Positions 7,671 to 16,716 of a DNA stretch of 50,477 nt are shown here, piece after piece. The stretch covers positions 1-50,477 of the forward strand of contig NZ_SMNT01000034.1 in NCBI RefSeq assembly GCF_004348265.1. Reading direction: 5' to 3'. The stretch is from Methylobacterium segetis (GTDB taxonomy: Bacteria; Pseudomonadota; Alphaproteobacteria; Rhizobiales; Beijerinckiaceae). The position numbers and the translations under genes were made by a program. Numbering within the stretch: position 1 is the first letter of the stretch; each line of letters opens with the position of its first letter. Below the pieces are notes generated by a model. It saw nothing but the letters and a program-made list of their open reading frames with translations. It did not search any database and had not been told where the DNA came from.

Positions 7671-9131
7671 TCACGAGGCGGCGGCCGTCGCCTCCCGAAT
7701 GTCGGCCGGCATCGAGGCCGCGCCACGGCCGAGCGCCTCGCCCACCATCAGGAGCGCGGGTCCCTCGTGCCCCGCGGCCGCGACGCGCTCCGCGAGGTCG
7801 GCGGCCGAGCCACTGACCACGGCCTGTCCCGGCCGCGTCGCGTTGAACACGACGAGGGCCGGCGTCGCGGGCGCCAGCCCCTCCGCGATCGCGCGGGCGA
7901 GCAGGGTGCCGAGGGTGCGCTTCGGCATGTACACGACGGTGGTGACGCTCGGATCCGCGAGCGCCCCCCAGTTCAGGTCCTCGGGCAACGCCCCGCGGCG
8001 GTCGTGACCGGTGACGAATTGCAGGCGGCGCGCGGCGTCGCGGTGGGTCAGGGACACGCCGAGGGAGGCGGCCGCCCCCTGCGCGGCGCTCACCCCCGGC
8101 ACCACGCTGACCGGGATCCCGGCCGCCCGGCAGGCATCGATCTCCTCGCCGGCCCGGCCGAAGACGAGGGGGTCGCCGGATTTGAGCCGCACCACCTGCT
8201 TGCCCGATTTCGCGAGCGAGACCATCAGGGCGTTGATGTCGTCCTGCCGGCAGGATGGGCCGTGCCCGGTCTTGCCGACGAGCATGGTGCGCGCCTCCCG
8301 CCGGGCATAGTCCAGGATCTCGGGGGCGACGAGATCGTCGTAGAGGATCACGTCCGCGCTGCGCAGCGCCCGCAGCGCCTTCAACGTCAGGAGCTCGGCA
8401 TCGCCGGGGCCGGCGCCGACGAGGGTCACGGCGCCGCCGCGCGGCGCCTCCTCCATCTGGCCGAGAAGGGCGGCGAGGTCGGCCTCCGTCGGGGCCCGGT
8501 CGGGCTCGGCGAAGGCGCGGTCGGTGAAGCGCTCCCAGAAGGCACGGCGTTCGGCGAAGGCGTGGAAGCGGGCGCTGATCCCCTCCCGCCAGTCGCGGGC
8601 GGCGGCGACCCAGGCCGAGAATCCCCGCGGCAGCATCGCCTCGATGCGCGTCCGCACGGTCTGGCCGAAGACGGGCACCGCCCCCTCCGTCGAGATGCCG
8701 ACGACGAGGGGCGAGCGGTTGACGATGGCGCCGAACTTCACGTCGCAGAGATGCGGCCGGTCGACGGCGTTGACGATGGCGCCGGCCTTGCGCGCCGCTT
8801 CGACGAAGGCGACGCAATCCGCCTCGTCCTCCATCGCGCCGATCGCGAAGGCGGCGCCCGCAAGGTCGGCGGGCGTCCAGGCGCGGGCGTGGAGCGTGAC
8901 GCGCCCCGCCACGATCTCGGCCGGTACGGCGGCGAGCTCCTCGCTCGGGGCCTCGGCATAGACGTCGACCTCGGCGCCCGCCGCGGCGAGCAGCTTCACC
9001 TTCCAGGGGGCGCCGCCGCTCGATCCGGCCAGCACCGCCCGCTTGCCTTGCAGCGGCACGAAGACGGGCAGGACCGCCAGGGGTTCGAGGCCGGGGCCGC
9101 GCGTCTCGCGGGGCTGGCGGGGAGTGCTCAT
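7671..9131 (-). CDS. cysG: Siroheme synthase CysG (uroporphyrinogen-III methyltransferase / precorrin-2 dehydrogenase-ferrochelatase)
   Basis: A 486-residue bifunctional enzyme making siroheme, the cofactor of the nitrite/sulfite reductase encoded upstream in the same operon. The N-terminal third is CysG-B/Met8p-like, with the conserved Asp in NAVDRPHLCDVKF followed by RSPLVVGISTEGAVPV. The C-terminal part is the SAM-dependent methyltransferase, starting GAVTLVGAGPGDAELLTLKA and containing YDDLV, VGKTG, VRLKSGDPLVFGRAGEE and VPGVSA. The ATG start (MSTPRQPRE) gives the expected short leader. The nucleotide-binding loop reads AGSSGGAPWK rather than the usual GGGxVAxRK, which is discussed as a finding. 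It is the last gene of the nitrate operon, 86 bp after nasA. Confidence 0.92.
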   Translation of the reverse strand: MSTPRQPRETRGPGLEPLAVLPVFVPLQGKRAVLAGSSGGAPWKVKLLAAAGAEVDVYAEAPSEELAAVPAEIVAGRVTLHARAWTPADLAGAAFAIGAMEDEADCVAFVEAARKAGAIVNAVDRPHLCDVKFGAIVNRSPLVVGISTEGAVPVFGQTVRTRIEAMLPRGFSAWVAAARDWREGISARFHAFAERRAFWERFTDRAFAEPDRAPTEADLAALLGQMEEAPRGGAVTLVGAGPGDAELLTLKALRALRSADVILYDDLVAPEILDYARREARTMLVGKTGHGPSCRQDDINALMVSLAKSGKQVVRLKSGDPLVFGRAGEEIDACRAAGIPVSVVPGVSAAQGAAASLGVSLTHRDAARRLQFVTGHDRRGALPEDLNWGALADPSVTTVVYMPKRTLGTLLARAIAEGLAPATPALVVFNATRPGQAVVSGSAADLAERVAAAGHEGPALLMVGEALGRGAASMPADIREATAAAS

Positions 9132-9217
9132 GGTGTCGATGCCGGTTGGATTCGATGCCTGCCGCTCGTCTCCTCCCCGCGAGGCGGAAGGAAGGCGCTG
9201 CCGGCGCAACATGGGCC

Positions 9218-11902
9218 TCAGGCCGCGCTGCGTGCAAGCGCCTCGGGCAGGAGCTTGCGGATCTCGGGTATGCAGGAGCCGCAATTGGTGCCCGCCTTGC
9301 ACACCGCCCCCACCGCCTCGACGCTGTCGGCGCCGGCCGCGATCACGCCCGCGATCACGTCGAGGCCGACGCCGTGGCAGGCGCAGATCGTGGGGCCGGC
9401 GGCGGCCGCCGCGGCGCGGCCCGAGAGCAGCGCGCGGCGCACCGGCGCTTCCGGCCGATCCTCCGCGAACAGGGCCTTGGCGGCCTCCCAGTCGGGCTTG
9501 TCCTCGGCCGGAGCCAGGGACAGGCAGGCGACGAGGCGGCCGCCGTCGTAGACAGCGCAGCGATAGCGCCCGCGGGCGTGATCGGCGTACTCGGCGAGTT
9601 CCAGCCCCTGGAACAGGCCGCGCATCGTGAGGGCGATCTCGCGGGAGCCGTCCTGCGTGGCGAACTGGAGGGCCGAGCCGCCGGAAATCGTGGCGCGCGC
9701 CCACCACCAGCCGGCGGGCGCCGCCTGCTGACCGCGCGTCAGCAGGAAGCCGCGGGAGCGGTAGGCGACGGGACGGGCCCGGGCGGGTGTCGCCTTCAGC
9801 TCGGGCTGGCCGGAGACGGGGTCCGGCACGCCGCGCACCACGGCGCCGACGCGCGCCTTCGAGGCCGTCATGTCGCTCCAGTGCATCGGCATGAACAGGG
9901 TGCCGGGCCGCACGGCGTCCGTGACGACCGCCTCGAGCTCGGCCGTGCCGTGCGCCGTCTCGACCGCGGCGATGGCCCCATCGACCAGCCCGAGCGGGCC
10001 TGCATCGTCCGGGTGGATCTCCAGGAAAGGCACGGAGCGGTGCGCCGAGAGGCGCTGGCTCTTCCCCGTGCGCGTCATCGTGTGCCAGTGGTCGCGCACG
10101 CGGCCGGTGTTGAGGACGAGGGGGTACTCCGCGCTGGTGTCCTGCGCGAGCGCCGGCGGCTGCACCGCGACGAAGCGGGCGCGCTGGTCGAAGGTGTAGA
10201 ATCGCCCGTCCGCGAAGAGGCGCGCCCGTCCCTTGCCGCCCGCCGGCCCCCGCTTCGGCAGCGGCCACTGCACCGGCGCGTTGTCCGCGTAGGCCGCGTC
10301 GCTGATGTCGCTCAAGGCCCCGATGTCGAAGTCGCGGGTCCCGTTGTTCTCGAAGCCCGAAAGCGCCGCGTGCTCGCGGAACACGGCCGCCGCCGAGAGG
10401 TAGGAGAAGCCCTTGCCGTGCCCGAGCCGGCGGGCGACGTCGCTGATCACCGCCCAGTCCGGCCGCGCCTCGCCGGGCGCCTTGAGGAAGCTCTTCTGGC
10501 GGGAGATCCGCCGCTCCGAATTCGTGACCGTGCCGTTCTTCTCGCCCCAGGCGAGCGCCGGCAGCAGCACCGTGCGCTTGCCCCGCGCCTTCGCTGTGTC
10601 GCTGTCGGAGACGGCCTCCGAGACGACGTAGAGGTCGAGCTTGCCGAGCGAGGCCTTGATCGCGTCGGCGCGGGGCATCGAGACGAGGGGGTTCGTCCCC
10701 ATCACCCAGAGCGCCTTGATCGTCCCCCGCTCGATCGCCTCGAACAGGGCCACCGCCTTCATGCCCTCGCCGCTGATGATCCGCGGCGCGTCCCAGAAGC
10801 GGCGGACCCGGTCGACCTCCTCGGGGGCGAAATGCATGTGGGCGGCGAGCATGTTGGCCAAGCCCCCGACCTCGCGCCCGCCCATGGCGTTCGGCTGCCC
10901 GGTCAGCGAGAACGGCCCCATCCCGGGCTCGCCGATCCGCCCCGTGGCGAGATGGCAGTTGATGATGGCGTTGCCCTTGTCGGTGCCTTGAGCCGACTGG
11001 TTGGCGCCCTGCGAGAAGGCGGTGACGACCCGGCGTGTCTTCGCGAACAGGTCGAAGAACCGGGCGATGTCGGCCTCGGTGAGACCCGTCGCGGCGGCGA
11101 TTGCCGACAGGCTCGGGGCGATGAGGCGCGCGCGCTCGAGCGCCGCCTCGAAGCCTGCCGTGTGCTCGGCGATGAAGCGCTGGTCGAGGGCGTTCGTCTC
11201 GGAGAGATGGACGAGGAGGCCCGAGAACAGGGCCGTGTCGCTGCCGGCCTTGAGACCGAGGAACAGGTCCGCCTCCTCGGCGGTCTGCGTGCGGCGCGGG
11301 TCGATCACCACGAGCTTGGTGCCGCGCTTCGTGCGGGCATCCACCATGCGGCGGAACAGGATCGGATGGCACCACGCGGTGTTCGAGCCCATCAGCACGA
11401 TGAGGTCGGCCTCGTCGAGATCCTCGTAGCAGCCGGGCACGGTGTCCGCGCCGAAGGCCCGGCGGTGGGCGGCGACCGCCGAGGACATGCAGAGGCGGGA
11501 GTTGGTGTCGACGTGGGGCGTGCCGATGAAGCCCTTCGCGAACTTGTTGGCGACGTAGTAATCCTCCGTCAGGAGCTGGCCCGACAGGTAGAAGGCGATC
11601 GAATCCGGCCCGTAGGTCTCGGCGGCCTTGCGAAAGCCCCCGGCGACGGCGCCGAGCGCGGCTTCCCAGGAGACGCGGGCCCCGTCGAGCATCGGGTGCA
11701 GGAGGCGGTTGTCGAGCGACAGGGTCTCGCCGAGCGCCGAGCCCTTGGAGCAGAGCCGCCCGAAATTCGCCGGATGGGCCGGATCGCCCGCGATGGCCGC
11801 CCCGCCCTGCCCGTCCGGGGTGGCGAGCACGCCGCAGCCGACACCGCAATACGGGCAGGTGGTCCGCACGGCGGACGACGTCTCCGGCTGAGGTGCGGTC
11901 AT
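9218..11902 (-). CDS. nasA: Assimilatory nitrate reductase catalytic subunit
   Basis: An 894-residue cytoplasmic molybdopterin oxidoreductase reducing nitrate to nitrite. The N-terminal [4Fe-4S] motif has Cys16, Cys19, Cys23 and Cys51 (TTCPYCGVGCGV and LCSKGS). The molybdopterin-binding body follows, with GSNTAWCHPI, SQGANQSAQGTDKGNAI, GPFSLTGQPNAMGGREVGG and MGTNPLVSMP blocks characteristic of NasA. The C-terminus carries a BFD-like [2Fe-2S] domain with CxCHG and CKAGTNCGSC. I chose the second ATG (MTAPQPETSS) because GAGGA lies about ten bases upstream and the [4Fe-4S] motif is then at the usual distance from the N-terminus. It lies downstream of the CysJ-like gene and upstream of cysG in one operon. 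Electron supply is probably from the FAD oxidoreductase at the operon's head. Confidence 0.95.
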   Translation of the reverse strand: MTAPQPETSSAVRTTCPYCGVGCGVLATPDGQGGAAIAGDPAHPANFGRLCSKGSALGETLSLDNRLLHPMLDGARVSWEAALGAVAGGFRKAAETYGPDSIAFYLSGQLLTEDYYVANKFAKGFIGTPHVDTNSRLCMSSAVAAHRRAFGADTVPGCYEDLDEADLIVLMGSNTAWCHPILFRRMVDARTKRGTKLVVIDPRRTQTAEEADLFLGLKAGSDTALFSGLLVHLSETNALDQRFIAEHTAGFEAALERARLIAPSLSAIAAATGLTEADIARFFDLFAKTRRVVTAFSQGANQSAQGTDKGNAIINCHLATGRIGEPGMGPFSLTGQPNAMGGREVGGLANMLAAHMHFAPEEVDRVRRFWDAPRIISGEGMKAVALFEAIERGTIKALWVMGTNPLVSMPRADAIKASLGKLDLYVVSEAVSDSDTAKARGKRTVLLPALAWGEKNGTVTNSERRISRQKSFLKAPGEARPDWAVISDVARRLGHGKGFSYLSAAAVFREHAALSGFENNGTRDFDIGALSDISDAAYADNAPVQWPLPKRGPAGGKGRARLFADGRFYTFDQRARFVAVQPPALAQDTSAEYPLVLNTGRVRDHWHTMTRTGKSQRLSAHRSVPFLEIHPDDAGPLGLVDGAIAAVETAHGTAELEAVVTDAVRPGTLFMPMHWSDMTASKARVGAVVRGVPDPVSGQPELKATPARARPVAYRSRGFLLTRGQQAAPAGWWWARATISGGSALQFATQDGSREIALTMRGLFQGLELAEYADHARGRYRCAVYDGGRLVACLSLAPAEDKPDWEAAKALFAEDRPEAPVRRALLSGRAAAAAAGPTICACHGVGLDVIAGVIAAGADSVEAVGAVCKAGTNCGSCIPEIRKLLPEALARSAA

Positions 11903-12007
11903 CGGGGGATCCTCGGGCGATGCGTCTTGAGGCGTCGAGCTGAGCAAGAGTTGGGCCGGGGCGGCGGGCCGCCCCTCCGATCCGGGAGAGGCGCCGCCGC
12001 AGGCCCG

Positions 12008-13612
12008 TCAGTACACGTCGGCCTGATAGCGCCCGGCCTTCTTCAGCGCCGCGAGGTAGGCCACCGCCTCGTCGGGGTTCTTGCCTCCGTGCTCGGCGGC
12101 GACGTCGATGAGCGCGCGCTCCACGTCCTTGGCCATGCGCTTGGCGTCGCCGCAGACGTAGAAATGGGCGCCGCCCTCGAGCCACTTCCACAATTCTGCG
12201 CCGTTCTCGCGCATGCGGTCCTGCACGTAGGTCTTCTCCGTGCCGTCGCGCGACCACGCCAGCGACAGGCGGGTCAGCACCTTGTCGTCCTTCAGCCGGT
12301 TCAGCTCGTCCTTGTAGAAGAAGTCCGAAGCCTGCCGCTGGTGGCCGTAGAACAGCCAGTTGCGACCGGGCGCCTGCGTGGCGGCGCGCTCGCGCAGGAA
12401 GGCGCGGAACGGGGCGATGCCGGTGCCCGGCCCGCACATGATCACGTCCTTCGAGAGATCGTCCGGCAGTGCGAAGCCGTGCGCCTTCTGCAGGTAGACC
12501 TTGACCGTGGTGGTCTCGGGCAGGCGCTCGCCGAGATGGGTCGAGGCAACGCCGAGCCGAAGCCGCGAGCGGTGATTGTAGCGCACCGCGTCGACCGTGA
12601 GCGAGACGCGACCCGGATCGGCCTTGGGCGAGGAGGAGATCGAGTAGAGCCGCGGCTGCAGTTCGTCGAGGGATTCGAGGAACACCTCCGCGTCGGGCCG
12701 TGCGCCCGGGAACTTGTGCAGGGCGCCGAGCACGTCGAGGAAGGCCGCGTCCCCGTCCGGATCCTCGCCGGCGGCGAGCGCCTGCGCCTTCTTGCGGGCC
12801 GGGCCGGAGGTGAGGAGCGAGAGGAGCTGATAGAGGCCGTCGGGCGCGGGCCCGAGAGCGTAGTCGGTGAGCAGCGCCTGCCGCAGGGTCTTTCCCCCGA
12901 TGATCCGCTCGGGCCGCGCGCCGAGCTCGGCGATGATCGCGTCGACGAGCGCCGGGGCGTTGGCCGGGAACAGGCCGAGGGAATCGCCCACCACGTACTC
13001 GATCGGCGTGTCCGTCAGGTCGATCTCGATGTGCCAGGTCTCCTTCTCGCCGCCCGGCGCGTTCAGCCGCGTGCGGGAGACGAAGGTCGCCTCGACCGGG
13101 TTCTCGCGGCAGAAGCCGAGCGGCCCGAGCGCGGCCTCCTTCCTCGGAGCGGCCTCGCCGTCCGTGGCGGGCGCCTTGGCCGCGCCGCCGCCCGCGCCGA
13201 ACTCCTCCTCCAGCTTCTTCAGCATCCGCAGCGTCTCCTTGCCGCCGGGCTGGCAGAGGTTCAGCCGCTCCTCGCTCTTCAGGAAGATCGCGTTGGCATA
13301 GTCCGCGCAATTGTAGCCGCACTGGCCGCAATCCTGCTGGGCCATCGCCGCCATCAGCTTCTGCGGCTCCGAGCGCTCACGCGCCATGTCCATGCGCTCG
13401 TTGATCGCGATCGACGGGTCGTGCCAGGGCGCATCGCCATTGTCGGCGAGCACCGGGCCGCCCGGCACCTCTCCGGCGCCGATCGCGGTCGCGCCCTCGA
13501 CCGCTGGGCCGAGAAGCGCCGCGAAATAGCCGGACAGCCAGGAGCGCTGATCGGCCGAGAACGGGGCGCTCTCGGGGATCAGGACGAGGGGAGGCGTCAC
13601 GTGCTCGCTCAT
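12008..13612 (-). CDS. CysJ-like NADPH flavoprotein with N-terminal 4Fe-4S domain (reductase component of nitrite/sulfite reductase)
   Basis: A 534-residue diflavin-reductase-like protein. The C-terminal half is the FAD/NADPH module of sulfite reductase alpha subunit: RLYSISSSP for FAD, GPGTGIAPFRAFLRERAA and WLFYGHQ for NADPH, VCGDAKRMAKDVERAL near the end and a C-terminal aromatic residue. The flavodoxin (FMN) domain of true CysJ is absent. In its place is a motif with Cys95, Cys98, Cys102 and Cys120 (CGQCGYNC ... LNLCQPGG), the pattern of the small 4Fe-4S domain of RnfB and corrinoid Fe-S proteins. It overlaps the upstream siroheme reductase by 4 bp (ATGA), so the two are probably made together as a complex passing electrons from NADPH to the siroheme enzyme. 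Nitrite as the final acceptor is inferred from context. Confidence 0.82.
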   Translation of the reverse strand: MSEHVTPPLVLIPESAPFSADQRSWLSGYFAALLGPAVEGATAIGAGEVPGGPVLADNGDAPWHDPSIAINERMDMARERSEPQKLMAAMAQQDCGQCGYNCADYANAIFLKSEERLNLCQPGGKETLRMLKKLEEEFGAGGGAAKAPATDGEAAPRKEAALGPLGFCRENPVEATFVSRTRLNAPGGEKETWHIEIDLTDTPIEYVVGDSLGLFPANAPALVDAIIAELGARPERIIGGKTLRQALLTDYALGPAPDGLYQLLSLLTSGPARKKAQALAAGEDPDGDAAFLDVLGALHKFPGARPDAEVFLESLDELQPRLYSISSSPKADPGRVSLTVDAVRYNHRSRLRLGVASTHLGERLPETTTVKVYLQKAHGFALPDDLSKDVIMCGPGTGIAPFRAFLRERAATQAPGRNWLFYGHQRQASDFFYKDELNRLKDDKVLTRLSLAWSRDGTEKTYVQDRMRENGAELWKWLEGGAHFYVCGDAKRMAKDVERALIDVAAEHGGKNPDEAVAYLAALKKAGRYQADVY

Positions 13613-15399
13613 GCTGCGGCCTTCAGGACGGGCTGGTCTTCGGCCAGCGAACGCAGGGAATCGGGGCCCGTGCGGGCGGTGAAGGCCTGGAAGCTCTCGG
13701 AGGGCCCCTCGCGGCCCTTGAGGTAGGCGCGCAGCAGCGCCTCGACCCGGCCGGGGCAATCGTCGGCCTTCACGGCCTTCCAGATCTCGGTGCCGATCTT
13801 CGGGCTGTCGCCGAAGCCGCCGCCGACCACGATGTCGTAGCCCTCGACCGTGTCGCCCTCGTCCGAGACGACGACCTTGGCGCCGATGAGCCCGATATCG
13901 CCGATGTAGTGCTGGGCGCAGCTGTGATGGCAGCCCGTGAGGTGCAGGTTCACCGGCACGTCGAGCTCCTTCACGCTCGCCTCGATGTAGTCGGCGATGA
14001 TCAGGGCGTGGCCCTTCGTGTCGGAGGCCGCGAACTTACAGCCGCGGTTGCCCGTGCAGGCGACGAGCCCGGCGCGGATGCTCGACGCTTTCGTCGTGAA
14101 GCCGAGCGCGGCGACCCGGGCCTCGACCTCGGCGACCTTGGCGTCCGGCACGCCCGAGAACAGGAAGTTCTGCCAGACGGTCAGGCGGATCTGCCCGTCG
14201 CCGCACTCCCGCGCGATCTCGGCCAGCGCCCGCATCTCGTCGGTCGTCATCTTGCCGACGGCCAGCACCACGCCGACCCAGTTGAGTCCCTCCTGAACCT
14301 GCTTGTGCGCACCGATATGGGCGTAGCGGTCGAAGCCGCCGCGGGGCTTCACATGGGCGGGATCGACCCGGTCGAGCTTGCGGCCGAGCTTCTCCTCGAC
14401 GGCGGCGAGGTACTTGTCGAAGCCCCAGGCGTCGAGGACGTACTTCATCCGGCTCTTGTTGCGGTTTGTGCGGTCGCCGTTCTCGATGAAGACGCGCAGG
14501 ATCGCGTCGGCGACCCTGTTGCAATCCTCGGGTCTCAGCACGACGCCGGTGTCGCGGGCGAGGTCCTTGTGGCCGGAGATGCCGCCGAGCACGAGGCGCA
14601 TCCACACGCCCGGCGCCACGGCGGCGCCCTCCCTCACCTCGATCGCCTGGAAGCCGATGTCGTTGGTCTCCTCCAGCACCGGCAGGATACCGCCGCCGTC
14701 GAAGGCGACGTTGAACTTGCGCGGCAGGCCGAAGAGCGAGCGGTCGTTCAGGATCCAGTTGTGCCAGGATTTGGCGAGCGGGCGCGTGTCGAGGAGTTCC
14801 TGCGCGTCGATGCCGGCGACCGGCGAGCCCGTGACGTTGCGGATGTTGTCGGCGCCCGCTCCCCGCGCGGTCAGCCCGAGATCGATCAGCCCGTCGAGGA
14901 AGGGCTGTCCGTGCTCGGGGGTGATCTCGCGAACCTGCAGGTTGGCCCGCGTCGTCACGTGGGCATAGCCGCCGCCATGCGCGTCGGCGAGGTCGGCGAT
15001 GCCGGCGAACTGCCAATGGTGCAGGATGCCGTTCGGAATACGCAGCCGGCACATGTAGGAGTTCTGTGCGGGCGCGACCCAGAACAGGCCGTGATAGCGC
15101 CAGCGGAAATTGTCCTCGGGCTTCGGCGCCTTGCCGGTGGCGGCCTCCGCGATCAGCCGGTTGTGGCCCTCGAAGGGGTTCTCGGCGCGCTTCCACTTCT
15201 CCTGGTCGCAGAGCTTGCCGCCTGCCTTGACGGTCCTCTCCTGCGCCTTGATGTGGATCGCGTCGGGTCCCGTGGGCTCGGTGACGCCGCCCGCGGGCGC
15301 CTGCCCCGGGCTGAGGCCGCCCGTCATCCGGGCGGCGGCTATCCCTGAGGCGAAGCCTTCGAGGTAGCGCTTCTGCTCGGTGTTGAAGTCGTCAGCCAC
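13609..15399 (-). CDS. nirA: Siroheme nitrite/sulfite reductase (NirA-family) catalytic subunit
   Basis: A 596-residue siroheme and [4Fe-4S] enzyme of the nitrite/sulfite reductase family, reducing nitrite to ammonium (six electrons) in the cytoplasm. The cofactor ligands are visible as Cys448 and Cys454 (CTGNRGC) and Cys490 and Cys494 (TGCHHSC), the standard C-x5-C...C-x3-C spacing. Two copies of the ferredoxin-like/siroheme repeat are apparent: YAHVTTRANLQVREI with GSPVAGID, and IRLTVWQNFLFSGV. The start is GTG, with GGAGG well placed upstream. The gene lies 12 bp after the FAD oxidoreductase and overlaps the flavoprotein gene. By sequence alone a sulfite reductase is possible; linkage with nasA and the NasT-type leader argues for nitrite. 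Confidence 0.85.
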   Translation of the reverse strand: MADDFNTEQKRYLEGFASGIAAARMTGGLSPGQAPAGGVTEPTGPDAIHIKAQERTVKAGGKLCDQEKWKRAENPFEGHNRLIAEAATGKAPKPEDNFRWRYHGLFWVAPAQNSYMCRLRIPNGILHHWQFAGIADLADAHGGGYAHVTTRANLQVREITPEHGQPFLDGLIDLGLTARGAGADNIRNVTGSPVAGIDAQELLDTRPLAKSWHNWILNDRSLFGLPRKFNVAFDGGGILPVLEETNDIGFQAIEVREGAAVAPGVWMRLVLGGISGHKDLARDTGVVLRPEDCNRVADAILRVFIENGDRTNRNKSRMKYVLDAWGFDKYLAAVEEKLGRKLDRVDPAHVKPRGGFDRYAHIGAHKQVQEGLNWVGVVLAVGKMTTDEMRALAEIARECGDGQIRLTVWQNFLFSGVPDAKVAEVEARVAALGFTTKASSIRAGLVACTGNRGCKFAASDTKGHALIIADYIEASVKELDVPVNLHLTGCHHSCAQHYIGDIGLIGAKVVVSDEGDTVEGYDIVVGGGFGDSPKIGTEIWKAVKADDCPGRVEALLRAYLKGREGPSESFQAFTARTGPDSLRSLAEDQPVLKAAA

Positions 15400-15411
15400 G
15401 AACAGCCTCCG

Positions 15412-16662
15412 TCACGCTGCGAGGGTCTGGGGCGCCGCCGGGCGCCCGAACATGAGATCGTCGAGATGGGCGGCGACCGGCTCGCCGGAGCGGATCAGGG
15501 CCTTGCACCAGCCCTGCTCGCCGATGTCGCCGACGAAGACCGCGCCGATCAGCCGTCCGTCCTCCACGAGGAGCTTGCGGTAGAGGCCCGCGCCCGGATC
15601 GCTCAGCACGATCGCCTCGGCGCTCTCGGGCGTGTCGACCACGCCCGCGGAGAAGACGGGCAGCCCCGAGACCTTGAGGCTCGTGGAGAGCGCCGTGCCG
15701 AGATAGCTCGCCGCATCCCCGGCGAGGTGGCGGCTCAAAGCCTCGGCCTGCTCGTAGGCGGGCTCCACGAGCCCGTAGATCTGGCCCCGATGCTCGGCGC
15801 ACTCGCCCAGCGCGAAGATGCGGGGGTCGGATGTCGCCATCCGGTCGTCGACGGTGATGCCGCGGTTGGTCGTGAGGCCCGCCTCCTGCGCGAGCGCCAC
15901 CGAGGGGCGCACGCCCACCGACATCACCACGAGGTCGGCCGGCAGCACGGTGCCGTCGGACAGCCGCAGGCGCTCGACCTTGCCCTCGCCCTCGATCGCC
16001 GCGGTGTCGGCCTTGAGCAGCACCTTGACGCCGCGGGCCTCCATCGCCCGCTTCACGAGGCCGGCCGCCGCGTGGTCGAGCTGGCGCTCCATCAGCCGGT
16101 CCATGACGTGCAGCAGCGTGGTGTCGATGCCGCGGCGCGCGAGCCCGACGGCCGCCTCGAGCCCGAGCAAGCCACCGCCGATGACGATGGCGCGGGCGTG
16201 CTCCACCGCCGCCTTGCGGATGGCGGCGACGTCGGCGAGGTCGCGGAAGGTGATGACGCCGGGCAACTCCATGCCGGGCTTCGGCAGCCGGATCGGCGTG
16301 GAGCCGACCGCGAGCACCAGCTTGTCGAAGGGCAGGACGTGGGTCTCGCCGACGATCGCGAGGCCGCTCTCCCGGTCGATCGCTGTGACGGGGGCGCCGG
16401 TGAGGAGGCGGATGCCGTGGCTCTCGTACCAGTCGAGGCCGCGGAAGGCGCAGGCCGCCTCGTCGACCTCGCCGCCGAGCAGCGAGGAGAGCAGGACCCG
16501 ATTGTACGCGGCGACAGGCTCCGCCCCCACCACGGTGAGGTCGTAGCGGCCCGGCGCGCGCTCCGTCAGGCGCTCGAGGAAGCGCAGGGAGGCCATGCCG
16601 TTGCCGACGACGACGAGGCGCTCGCGTGCGCCCGCCTCAGGGTCCGTCCGGTAAATCGCCAT
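15412..16662 (-). CDS. NAD(P)/FAD-dependent oxidoreductase, NirB-N-terminal/NasB-like electron-transfer subunit
   Basis: A 416-residue pyridine-nucleotide-disulphide-type flavoprotein. It has two Rossmann motifs: FAD-binding VVVGNGMASLRFLERL (residues 17-32) and NAD(P)-binding AIVIGGGLLGLEAAVGLARRG (about 157-177), plus the second FAD contact PRIFALGECAEH. It aligns with the N-terminal FAD module of NADH-nitrite reductase NirB and with the small electron-transfer subunit of assimilatory nitrate reductases. It lacks the Cys-rich BFD and siroheme domains of full NirB. It is the first gene of the nitrate operon, directly behind the NasT-type leader. I infer that it carries electrons from NAD(P)H to NasA, whose C-terminal [2Fe-2S] domain would be the acceptor. 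Confidence 0.82.
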   Translation of the reverse strand: MAIYRTDPEAGARERLVVVGNGMASLRFLERLTERAPGRYDLTVVGAEPVAAYNRVLLSSLLGGEVDEAACAFRGLDWYESHGIRLLTGAPVTAIDRESGLAIVGETHVLPFDKLVLAVGSTPIRLPKPGMELPGVITFRDLADVAAIRKAAVEHARAIVIGGGLLGLEAAVGLARRGIDTTLLHVMDRLMERQLDHAAAGLVKRAMEARGVKVLLKADTAAIEGEGKVERLRLSDGTVLPADLVVMSVGVRPSVALAQEAGLTTNRGITVDDRMATSDPRIFALGECAEHRGQIYGLVEPAYEQAEALSRHLAGDAASYLGTALSTSLKVSGLPVFSAGVVDTPESAEAIVLSDPGAGLYRKLLVEDGRLIGAVFVGDIGEQGWCKALIRSGEPVAAHLDDLMFGRPAAPQTLAA

Positions 16663-16716
16663 CGTGTGTCAGGTCTCGTCCTCGGGTGATGGGTGGCGGG
16701 CCGTCGGGCGCGAATG

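Noticed and set aside
7671..13331. A single 1886-codon minus-strand open frame across cysG, nasA and the flavoprotein
   Set aside because: Only its last 486 codons read as CysG. The rest is an Arg/Gly-rich shadow over nasA and the CysJ-like gene, caused by lack of stop codons in G+C-rich DNA.
9146..13726. 1526-codon plus-strand open frame
   Set aside because: Runs antisense to the nitrate genes, all of which have clear family motifs. Its composition (Arg, Gly, Ala, His) is typical of antisense shadows.
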